In this document: piece after piece, positions 55,700 to 64,000 of the stretch | Position numbering within the stretch: position 1 is the stretch's first letter | How the letters are laid out: each line of letters opens with the position of its first letter | Source of the DNA: Bradysia coprophila | Taxonomy: Eukaryota; Arthropoda; Insecta; Diptera; Sciaridae | Length of the DNA: 64,000 nt | Assembly: GCF_014529535.1 (NCBI RefSeq) | Contig: NW_023503670.1 | Span: forward strand, 248,001-312,000 | Direction: 5' to 3' | Notes under the pieces: model-generated | The model's database searches: none | What the model was told of the DNA's origin: nothing | Seen by the model: only the letters and a program-made list of their open reading frames with translations | Translations under genes and position numbers: made by a program

Positions 55700-56650
55700 A
55701 TATTTTCATATAAAATAAAATTACAATAAATAAAAATCATCAATCTTCTTTTTCCCCAATGTTCCCAAAATGCAAGCGGCATTTCCCCGTTGTATCGCGA
55801 TTGAGATTCTTTGTAAAAGATAGTATTTCGATTTAGCTTCACCAGTTGCTTTTTTCATTAAGGAACCCAATTTGTCTATGAATTTCTTCGTTTCTGGGCC
55901 CATACAACCTAGAGTCTCGAAGGCGAGTGGTGTTAGTAAATAATTTTGTTTTAGAGAAATATAATGGTTATGCTTATGTCTCTCAGCTTTGTCTGCGATT
56001 GTGCGAGCTTTCTTTGAAGAATCATTAATATAAAAAGCAGCCATAGTATCCCTCACAGTCACATCCCACAAGAGTGATTTACCATGACTCCACGGTATCA
56101 ACGTCATGCCGTCTGGTCTTTTACCATCATCTCTTGAAACACCTGGGGGCTGTATAATATTTGGGACACCTGCACTAGAGAAAGCATGAGCGAAGATGTT
56201 ATTCATAATATCATGTCTAGCTAATTTTCCTTCTGCGCATTTAGCGCATGAAAGACCATGTAAACCATCTCTCTCTACCATTTTACCGCATATACATTTG
56301 TGTTCCTCACATAATTGTGAACCCACTCTAAGTCCAACAGCAATTCTGGCAGAGTTGTTATCCTAATTGACTCGATGGGATCACTTGCAGCCACTTTGAA
56401 GATTCTTTAGTTGATGACGCAAGTAATCGGGCACGAATCTTAAGATCACCATTTTCAAACAACTCATCGAATTGATGTTTGATCTTCGGAAGATCCCAAT
56501 TCCTTTGTTCTTTTTTAAGCGTATCAGTTTCTGGAACAAAATTACGTGGAATTTCATCGATTAATTGTAAAATCTGATCATTAATTATTTTTAAGTTAAA
56601 CTTTTGGAGTGTGACACCACATAATTCTGACGACGAATAAGCAGATTAAC
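55700..56650 (-). mobile_element. retroelement 3' piece with restriction-like endonuclease domain, broken
   Basis: The longest intact frame (55721-56326, about 200 residues) carries a zinc-binding start (CEEHKCICGK...GLHGLSCAKC), then RHDIMNN, RPDGMTLIPW, SLLWDVTVRD and a C-terminal QRISIAIQRGNAACILGT. The RH...RPD...WDVTV order is that of PD-(D/E)xK endonucleases in R2-like non-LTR elements. This C-terminal module is common in arthropod retroelement open frames. Similarity continues upstream to about 56650 in another frame, so it is a broken, 5'-truncated copy without reverse transcriptase. Family placement beyond that is uncertain. It is a fossil. Confidence 0.75.
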
Positions 56651-56699
56651 AATATTGATTCAAACTTCAATTGGTCATTACATTTTGATACATGTAAGC

Positions 56700-56895
56700 T
56701 GTCAAATCTGCATTACTTACCTTTGAGACAAATGGTGAAAATGGCACTTCTTGTGTGAAATTTGCCGATCGAGAGGTCAGAGGTCAGTAAAGACACAAGA
56801 CGTGTAATTATAGTGCATTACTTACCAATGGGACAAAAGGTGAAAATGGCACAAGAAGCACCATTTACATCATTTACCCCATTGCCAAGTAAGGT
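56700..56895. repeat. direct duplication of about 105 bp
   Basis: gcattacttacc, then gacaaatggtgaaaatggca near 56710, recurs near 56815 (gacaaaaggtgaaaatggca). tggcacttcttgtg and cacaagaagcacca also form an inverted pair. Likely a small rearranged element. Confidence 0.6.
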
Positions 56896-56990
56896 ATTTT
56901 ATTCAAAAACTTGAGGTAAAGTTTTAGATCCGTGCAGTAAAGTTAACTTTACCTCACGTTTTTGAATAAAGTTATAAAATTGACCCCAAT
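56896..56990. mobile_element. palindromic MITE, about 90 bp
   Basis: ttattcaaaaacttgaggta...aagtt at the left is mirrored by aactttacctcacgttttt...gaataa at the right, with arms of about 26 bp. A second inner pair, gtaaagtt / aactttac, is present. Confidence 0.75.
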
Positions 56991-57755
56991 GACTGCTGGT
57001 TGAAAAATGTTGCTACCACATCCTAGTTTTTAAGTGGCCAATTCCAGTACTTATAGATCTGGGCGGTTAACCACACAAGTTTAATGGATCTTCATACAAG
57101 ATGTAAGTCATTAAATTTTGCATTTTTAGTCGATTGGACCATAATTTGGTTTGATCACATCGCTATGATAAAGCTTTTTGTTGAATCGAGCTTTCGTACG
57201 ATGAAATGTTAAGAATGAATGTAGCTTTTCCTCGAATCATTGACTCCACTTTGAATATAATTTTGAGATTGTAGCACTTGTGTTACGATAAAAAGGTACG
57301 CCTATGCATTATGTAGTTAAGTTTGTTTTTCAGAGTAGTTCAACTAAGGATTTGCCATCAAGTATTTTGATAATTAGCACTAATATTGATTGATTCTAAA
57401 GTATTGTATTCTTTATCGTATTGGACTATATTAGATAATGCTATTCATATGAAATGAATAGCTACATATTATTGTATTTATTCCTCGATGAAAATTGTTC
57501 GCAATCAGAAAAATGTTAAGACTAGAGAGCTTGCCTATACGCTCTTTATGTAATTCAAATATGGATGAGAATTTTAATCACAATTTTCAAAATAATACCT
57601 GCACACTTGCGTCAACATCATCGAAATTCGTGTGTATAATATTAGCTCAATTCAGTACATTTTAACAAGACGAAAATAGATTTTTCCGCTCGCAGCATAT
57701 AATTTGAAAATTTACTCATGTTCACTGAAAATGCGATGATTGTAATATATATATA
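56991..57755. other. intergenic, no gene seen
   Basis: AT-rich, with no exon or complete element found. Ends at the first tRNA gene. Confidence 0.5.
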
Positions 57756-57837
57756 GGTAGCGTGGCCGAGCGGTCTAAGGCGCTGGTTTAAGGCACCAGT
57801 CTCCTCGGAGGCGTGGGTTCGAATCCCACCGCTGCCA
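57756..57837 (+). tRNA. tRNA-Leu(AAG)
   Basis: 82 nt. Acceptor stem GGTAGCG pairs with CGCTGCC, D arm GCC...GGC, anticodon stem CTGGT/ACCAG with loop TTAAGGC (anticodon AAG, reads CUU), a long variable arm CTCC/GGAG as expected of leucine tRNAs, T arm GTGGG/CCCAC with TTCGAAT, discriminator A. No intron. Boxes A (TGGCCGAGCGG) and B (GGTTCGAATCC) are intact, and a run of eight T follows at 57841 as terminator. Confidence 0.97.
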
Positions 57838-58259
57838 ATATTTTTTTTATAAAACAGACTCTCCCCGTATCTTCGCTGACCATTACAATATCTACATTCG
57901 TATAGGTGCAGTTAAAACTAAATTTAGAGTTTTATTTTTTACTATTGATAACGTAAAAAGTGTGTCGCGTTAATTAACATTAAACTTCGTTCATTCAAGT
58001 AATCAGCAAAGTTGTGATAACGATTCCATTCAATCGATGTAGACAAATAAGGACAAATGTCTTAGTTCGCAAATAATATTGGACACATTTCGTTCAGTCG
58101 TGTGTCTAAGATAGGCAAAGAGAGCTTCGTGAATAGTGATGTGTGCCGGCAGTTTTCAGCCGCTTAGCTGATGGGTAATTCGATTTTCGAGGCTATGCGT
58201 AACAACCAAATGAAAAAATAATAATTTCTCGGAAAATGTTCTGCTGTGCCATAAATACA

Positions 58260-58341
58260 GGTAGCGTGGCCGAGCGGTCTAAGGCGCTGGTTTAAGGCAC
58301 CAGTCTCCTCGGAGGCGTGGGTTCGAATCCCACCGCTGCCA
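58260..58341 (+). tRNA. tRNA-Leu(AAG), second identical copy
   Basis: Identical in sequence to the gene at 57756. The copy extends into about 25 bp of 3' flank (aatatttttt, ataaaacagactctc), while upstream flanks differ. T-run terminator at 58345. The pair arose by a short duplication. Confidence 0.97.
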
Positions 58342-58382
58342 ATATTTTTTTATAAAACAGACTCTCTCTCCTCGTTAAAATT

Positions 58383-58412
58383 AACGAGTGGTCTAAGGCG
58401 TTGGTTTATGGC
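58383..58412 (+). pseudogene. tRNA-Leu fragment (D arm to anticodon arm)
   Basis: cgagtggtctaaggcgttgg and ttta correspond to tRNA-Leu positions about 12-36. The acceptor stem, T arm and B box are absent. Confidence 0.7.
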
Positions 58413-58424
58413 TCAACTCATTTA

Positions 58425-58625
58425 GTTACAGTGTCAAAATTACAAACAGTCACAATTACAATCCAATCGACGTTGTTCATTCCACTTGCATTACCAGTGA
58501 TACCACATTTACGTTTCATACGTATTTATAACCTCTGGAATATCGCATGTGGAATGAATGAAGTCGATTTGATTGTAATTGTAGAAAATGTTACTGGCCT
58601 ATTTTCTGAAACTGTCGTTACCATT
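58425..58625. mobile_element. palindromic MITE beside the tRNA fragment
   Basis: The left arm (gttacagtgtcaaaa, cacaattacaatccaatcga, ttcattccac) is mirrored by the right arm (gtggaatgaatgaagtcgat, tgattgtaattgt, gaaactgtcgttac). Arms are about 75 bp and imperfect. A related ttcattccacatgcgat occurs at about 22162 in the last mxt intron. Confidence 0.7.
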
Positions 58626-58639
58626 TCTTAGCATAATGG

Positions 58640-59373
58640 ACGATTCCAGATAAAATTGGAAAAACATGAAGTGGGAAAGGGAAAATAAAAAAAAATCTAT
58701 TTTTTATCATCGCAAACATATCAGATGTGATTGCAAATATAAAATCGAATAAAATCGACTAACGGATCGCTACAAGCTATTTATGAAAAGCTTTTATTGC
58801 CACTTTTAATTTAGGCGTCGATTCTGACTTGAAGCAGAACGTTTGCAGTGTTTAGTGGACATAATATCCTTCACCAACTTCTAAAAAATGATACATTTTC
58901 ACATTCATTGGATTTTTTTTTCATCGACTGTTTGCAAACATTCAAAAAGTAAGATAAATGGTTTTCTCTTTGTTAGTCCGTAAGCTGTTAGAGTACATTA
59001 CCAAACTCTTTTACTCAAAAAATTATTAATTACCAAATGTAGTTTACAAAGTCATCCTTTATTTACTCTCGTAATAAAATTTAAGCTTACGCTATTTTTT
59101 GTTATCTAGTTTCAGTTACTAAGTTTGTCTAATGCAAATATTAAAAGTGATATATTCTAGCGTTTAGCCTGAACTGTGCCGGTTGTTTCTGATAATTTAG
59201 TTTGCGAAAGCTTAATGCATTAATGGTCCATAACTCATTTTTGTAGTAAATATGACTCTCTTGATAAGATTTTACTGTGTGTATTAATACGTAAAGCTTG
59301 AATTTCGAATTACCAGAACTAGTTTTGAGTTTCATTACGACTAATTAGACAGTTTAAAAAATCTTCGTTGAAA
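58640..59373. other. upstream of the ammonia-lyase gene, no gene seen
   Basis: AT-rich, about 730 bp, with no element ends. It probably includes the promoter of the next gene; no clear TATA box at a convincing distance. Confidence 0.45.
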
Positions 59374-61036
59374 ATGTCTTTACCAACTGCATATATTGGC
59401 CTGAACCACATTGACATAGAAACGATAGGTCAAATAGCAAATATGAAATGTAAAATTGCTTTAAGTGACGATGACTGTTTTGTGAATAAAATTACGAAGG
59501 GCCCACAGCTCATAAAACAGTTGCTCGCAGAGGGGCGGGTAATTTATGGAGTGACGACAGGTCTTGGAGCGAGTTGTGAAACGGTTGTAGAAGCAGAGCT
59601 GATGCAACAGTATCCAAATAATGTAATTCAATATCATGGTTCTGCCCTGGGGCCTTTGTTTTCTCCGGAAGAGACACGTGCAATCATAGCGGCGAGACTT
59701 GTATCACTAGCAAAGGGAAACTCTGGAGTCAGAATGGAGTTATTACAGGCACTGGCTTGTCTTTTGCAACATGACATACTTCCTAGAATTCCACAAGAAG
59801 GCAGTGTCGGTGCTAGTGGTGATCTTTCACATTTGTCATACATTGGAGCTGTTATCTGCGGCTTTAGAACAGTAAACTACTTGGGAAAGGTCATGAAAAC
59901 ATCGGAGGTCCTTGAAATTGTAAGAAAATAAAACCCATAGAGGTCAATCATATACACGTTACCACTTCTTACTTCACAGGTTGGTGCCAAACCAATAGTA
60001 CTTGAGTATAAGGAGGCGCTCGGCATTATTAACGGTACTTCAGCTATGACAGGTGTTGCTATTTTAGCGTGGCAACGAGCGCAGAGATTATCGCAATTGG
60101 CAACAAGAGTAACAGCCTTGGCGATTACTGCGCTCAAAGGCAATCGCTATCATTATGAAAAAGAGTTATTTGAAGTTAAAAATCACAAGGGCATGCAATT
60201 AGTGGCGGAAAGAATACGCTCTGACTTATCAATCTCGGCTCCCGAGTACCATACCAACGAAAGAATTCAAGATAGATACAGCACTAGATGTGCACCGCAT
60301 GTGATTGGTGTTCTAGAGGATGTTTTATCATTTACAAAAGGTGTCATTGAGACTGAATTGAACAGCACGAATGACAATCCCGTAATAGATGTAAATGTTG
60401 GAAGGGTTTATCATGGAGGAATGTTCTATGGAGGTCATATAGCTATGGCTATGGACACTCTAAAAGTACAGGTGGCTAGTGTAGCCGATTTGTTAGATCG
60501 ACAAATGGCTATTTTAGTAAACACTAATTATAACAACGGTTTACCGGCAGACTTAACCGGCGCAACAGGATCACGGAAGGCTATTAATCATGGATTAAAA
60601 GGACTTCAAGTAACAATGTCAGGGTGGACAGCCGAAGCGTTGAAGATGTGCATGCCAGCCACAGTGTTTAGTCGGTGAAAATTAGATAAACATCGCTGGT
60701 GTACGTTTGTTTTGTCTTAAGTGAAACCTTTCCTTAAACAGATCGACCGAAAGTCATAATCAGGACAAAGTTAGCATGGGTACAATTGCAGCCAGAGACT
60801 GTAGGAGAGTTATCGAATTGACTGAACAAGTGGTGGCAGGAATGCTGATAGCTGTAAGACAGGCATTGGATTTACGTTTGAAACAAGGAGAAGCAATAAG
60901 TATTTCTGAATCGGCAGATAGTTTCTTAAAACTGATCAGCAACGATGTTGCAGAGTTTACTGACGATATATTTCTTGAGCCGATATTACGTAAATTGATC
61001 GAGTCGATTAATGAAATGCCACACTCAATTTATTGA
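59374..61036 (+). CDS. MIO-type aromatic amino-acid ammonia-lyase (HAL/PAL family), 3 exons
   Basis: Exons 59374-59919, 59980-60674 and 60742-61036, with two short introns of 60 and 67 bp (GT-AG), give 511 residues, the length of bacterial HutH. Enzymes of this family remove ammonia from His, Phe or Tyr (or move the amino group) with a cofactor formed from their own Ala-Ser-Gly. Seen here: Y58 in YGVTTGLG, ASG at 147-149 in EGSVGASGDLSHLS, NGTSAMTG (N200), QDRYSTRC (279-286, with catalytic Arg285), STNDNPV, FYGGHIA, and RSTESHNQDKVSMGTIAARD. All core catalytic residues are present, so it should be active. The substrate-selecting pair is YH (87-88, QYHGSALG), not the SH of histidase or the FL/HL of plant-type enzymes, and APHV replaces the common QPQV. 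Animal histidase has an N-terminal extension and GASGDLAPLSHLA; this protein has neither. Bacterial origin with later introns is likely. The substrate cannot be named. Confidence 0.92.
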
Positions 61037-61847
61037 TGTTTGAAGTCGAAAAGTAAAGTCTTAATGACAAGAAAAGAACACGGATTTTTTTTTCTTTTTA
61101 GGGTGTTAGCTGTGCAGAACTATTTTACAAGGCAGCTGAATATTATGTTCCGCATATATGTACATTTTACATACTGACCACACTAAGTGCAGCTAAGATG
61201 TACATTGTACTGCTATGTTAATAATTGTACTCGTCCCGAATTTGTACAGTATATTTTTCGTGGTTCTGTTGAACCTTATTATTGTCTATTGAGCTATAAC
61301 AGGTACAAGATAGATGATAATGATGCCCTGCTCTGCTGAATATAAATTCATTTTACTTGTAAGTCTATACTGCTAAGTTACACATCTGTACTTGTTCCGC
61401 TTAAAAAAAAAATTCAGCTGTGCAATTTTTTGGGTGAACATTTTATTAAAACAGAAAATTTAATAAATGTCTGAACCTTTCAGAAACAGAGTAATCATCG
61501 GCATCGATGACCAAAATAAGCTCCACATATATACGGTGCGGCTGAACCAATTAAAATAAAAAGTGGTTCCACATTACGTTTCTCTCTTGATTGTATTCCT
61601 GGGATAGCAAACAGCAAACAGAATCAACGAAGCCTGAATTTTTTTACTGAGCCGATTTTGAACCGGGTGTGTCAAAATCATGAAACTTTGTTTATGGTAA
61701 TCTGTAATACATGTACTTTTCATTTAAATTGGTTAAGCCTTACAGTGTATAGCCCTTGAATTCCCTTAACATGTACTACTAAACACCTAAGGTAAAAGTA
61801 ATTATATTAATAACCTCTTCGTAAAGGATTGGGATAGCACACATCAC
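61037..61847. other. 3' flank of the ammonia-lyase gene, no gene seen
   Basis: AT-rich. It contains repeated tgtac words (61140-61260), likely 3' untranslated region plus intergenic DNA. Confidence 0.45.
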
Positions 61848-62006
61848 CAAGGTTCTGAAAGAACAGGTGAAGACATCCATCAATTTTTTTAAACGCACTC
61901 ATTACATATTGTGCAAAAAGCGACTGCGAAATTCTGATGCCACAGTCTTCATGATAAACTCAGAAGTGTATTTAACTGTTGCGAGACCTGTTCTTTCAGA
62001 ACATTG
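61848..62006. mobile_element. MITE, 159 bp, CAAGGTTCTGAAAGAACAGG family
   Basis: CAAGGTTCTGAAAGAACAGG at the left and ACCTGTTCTTTCAGAACATTG at the right are inverted ends of the family whose large nested member lies at 53794. The interior shares acattgtgcaaaa-type words with the sequence near 55040. No clear target duplication. Confidence 0.8.
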
Positions 62007-62824
62007 CTAATATGACGAATACTCCATATGATGAATGCAACTAAGGATTCTGTGATATGAAGATATGCTGCTTTATCGTGTAAGTGGAAAGGAGGCAAAC
62101 AAAGAAGGGCATATCATGTTATCATTTCTGTGTTTTTATCATGATATTGCTTTTTGTGAGTATAGATGCAGGGTTTATTTTAATATATTTAAATTTATGT
62201 TTGCTCTTTCACGGAAATGATCGATTTTTCCAATATTCGAACACATCTGATGCAGTGTTCGGACACTAATTTTCTTAAACGATTTCACTGAATTTTTTGG
62301 TAAAACATATAAAATGAATTATTAATCACTTAAAAACATTGAGCAGTTTTGTTTGAAAGTAGTGTTTGCAAACAACAAGTGTTTTTCATAGTGTCTGGTT
62401 GGGACACCAGAAAAATCGTGAAAGTAATCGTTAACAATGATCTGTGAGTAACGTTAAACGTTAAAATCAAATTTCTTAACAGGGAAATTTAGTCCAGGGG
62501 TTGACGACCTCATCAACATGTCAAAAGCTATTGTTGTGATAATGTGTTTCAAAATATAATATTTTCTAAATCCCGAAACTTGGGAAAGATCAAACGCTAG
62601 CCTGTAATTACCAGAACAATTCGATTATGAGCTCCATAAGCGAAAATTCTCGAAAAGCTCATAGATGAGGCTCAAATCACACCTTACAGCTAATAATTTA
62701 CTCATTAAAATGAGCATTTCAGTTTCCGAACCAGACACTCTCCTAACCATCAATTGCTCAGAGTATGTAGTTACATTTCGCTTCTTCTATGTATCAATAA
62801 ATATTCAAAAATCTAATGTTTTCC

Positions 62825-62935
62825 AAATTTTAGCTGGCGCTTCTCAAGACAGTGTCCTAAATCCTACCTTGTATAATGTCTTTACCTCTGATCTGAATAA
62901 CCTCTTTGAATCGATCTGTCCGAAATACTTATAAG
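62825..62935 (+). mobile_element. LINE reverse-transcriptase scrap (Jockey-like)
   Basis: The frame reads FQILAGASQDSVLNPTLYNV and FTSDLNNL, recognisable as the reverse-transcriptase block GVPQGSVLSPxLYNIFTSDLP of Jockey-type LINEs. Key changes (PQG to SQD) and the short length show it is a decayed fragment. Nothing of the palm motif YADD follows. Confidence 0.7.
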
Positions 62936-62939
62936 AAGG

Positions 62940-63669
62940 GATCCATAAGAAATTAATGGAAAACCAAATATTAAACAACCTGAGGACTTTGTCAGGAATT
63001 AGAAGAAATTACAAAACGGAGTTTCGGGAAAGTTAGGGCGATTATTCATAAATTGTCAGTATGTCATAAGCAGTATGTTCTTCAGATTCCTATATAAACA
63101 CCTCATCTCTCTCTGATAATAATGAGATTTTACGTGAGATCAGAAGGACGTAAAGTACTGTACGTACAAGGTTCCAAATTGGTATTTTGACGAGTCTTCA
63201 ATCGTCAAAATAAAAATTTGAGCCTCGGTCGTAATGTATTATACGAATTGTTTCAATTGCTAAATATATTGACGATTCATTACGATTTACCGGTAACAAT
63301 CCAAATAAACATAAGCTTAAGAAAACAGTTCATTTTATTCAAACTCAACTTGTCATTTTATGCATCGTACAAAAGTTTAGTTTTAATAAAATGTTACAAA
63401 TACCATCAATCATCGAACGGAATGAAGTTCTTATCAACAAAACAAAAAATATTAACGACTAGTTGCCAAAAAGTACGATCAAGTCTGTTCGTCAAATGAA
63501 TTTGAAATTAATTGCAAACAATAACAACTAATGTGCTCAGTTTGTCTTACACACCAGAGTGGTTTTGGTTTACCAATAAAATCGATATTATCATTTTAAT
63601 GTATTGATCAGCAAATGTTTTTCAAGCCTAAACTAATGGGACATATTTAGAGCGTTGCCAACTCCAAGT
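62940..63669. other. intergenic, no gene seen
   Basis: AT-rich, with no recognisable exons or element ends. Confidence 0.5.
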
Positions 63670-63749
63670 GGCAGCGTGGCCGAGTGGTCTAAGGCGCTGG
63701 TTTTAGGCACCAGTTCGAAAGAGCGTGGGTTCGAATCCCACCGCTGTCA
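63670..63749 (+). tRNA. tRNA-Leu(TAG)
   Basis: 80 nt. Acceptor GGCAGCG / CGCTGTC with one G-U pair, D arm TGGCCGAGTGGTC, anticodon arm CTGGT-TTTAGGC-ACCAG (anticodon TAG, reads CUA), a short variable arm (TTCGAAAGAGC), T arm GTGGG/CCCAC, discriminator A. Boxes A and B are intact, with a terminator of nine or more T from about 63751. The anticodon differs by one base from the AAG isoacceptor pair's loop plus variable-arm changes. Confidence 0.96.
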
Positions 63750-63830
63750 ATTTTTTTTTTACTGTTCATTCCTCCCAATACCTCTGCTGTTATTTTTTTT
63801 ACTATTCATATCTTAGAATTTTGAAAATTA

Positions 63831-63858
63831 GAGTTCGAATCCCACCGCTGTCATTTTT
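63831..63858 (+). pseudogene. tRNA-Leu 3' end fragment
   Basis: gagttcgaatcccaccgctg, then tca and a T run, repeat the 3' 23 nt of the tRNA at 63670 together with its terminator. The following tactgtttattcc resembles the sequence just after the real gene (tactgttcattcc), so a roughly 100-bp segment was tandemly duplicated. It has no A box. Confidence 0.8.
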
Positions 63859-64000
63859 TTTACTGTTTATTCCATACATTCCTCCGAAAAGGAAAATTAG
63901 AGTTCGGTGTAGTCGATCAATAATAGCTTCCAATAATTTCACAATATTATCAATGCGACCTATCAGATATTGAAAAACTGATTGAGGATTGAGCTCAATA

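Noticed and set aside
55721-56326. Host nuclease gene
   Set aside because: The zinc-binding, RPD...WDVT and QRISIAIQRGNA pattern is that of retroelement C-termini, and the similarity continues upstream in a broken state; treated as a fossil.
58401-58631. 76-codon open frame
   Set aside because: It runs through a palindromic MITE, so its length is a by-product of the inverted arms.
62084-62269. Membrane-like 61-codon frame
   Set aside because: Hydrophobic translation of AT-rich DNA without homologous features.

Overview
The window looks like nuclear DNA of an insect, most likely a nematoceran fly (for example a fungus-gnat relative). That placement is inference. It rests on AT-rich, intron-bearing genes with GT-AG splice sites, a mextli (mxt) gene, small tandem secreted serine-protease homologues, and a dense load of tiny inverted-repeat transposons. 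No ribosomal or mitochondrial marker is present to fix the species.

Positions 1-6060 are a repeat block. They hold two inverted arrays of a 49-bp satellite, a related 43-bp satellite, a 5S rRNA-like fragment, a GC-rich 159-bp triplication and other tandem arrays. Host genes follow. Tmem65 (minus, 8508-14505) has a 4-kb first intron with a hAT-type MITE and a candidate cassette exon. A tRNA-derived SINE lies at 16.4-17.0 kb. mextli (minus, 19680-27957) has two long introns that have collected at least nine palindromic or MITE insertions. A TOX-family HMG-box gene (minus) occupies 31768-34514.

From 34.9 to 36.7 kb lie broken pieces of DNA polymerase epsilon (POLE, minus) and SEC13 (plus), abutting head to head. 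A MITE sits inside the POLE piece. A small BTB/POZ gene follows (minus, 37241-38078). From 39 to 47 kb a segment has been tandemly duplicated: each unit carries a decayed C2H2 zinc-finger gene and a secreted serine-protease homologue that has lost all three catalytic residues. A partial copy of the nearby Mfsd1 gene separates the units. The complete Mfsd1 gene (lysosomal MFS transporter, minus) is at 49279-52510.

The last 11 kb hold nested DNA-element debris, a broken retroelement 3' piece, three tRNA-Leu genes with tRNA fragments, and a complete three-exon gene for an MIO-type aromatic amino-acid ammonia-lyase (59374-61036, plus). That enzyme resembles the short bacterial kind more than animal histidase, and it is the best candidate here for horizontal acquisition.

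The genes do not form an operon or a pathway. The unifying theme is insertion and duplication. Eight short elements have exact 8-bp flanking duplications and one has a 9-bp duplication, and several can be dated relative to each other by nesting or by empty-site comparison between duplicated units. All exon models were assembled by eye from splice signals and reading phase.
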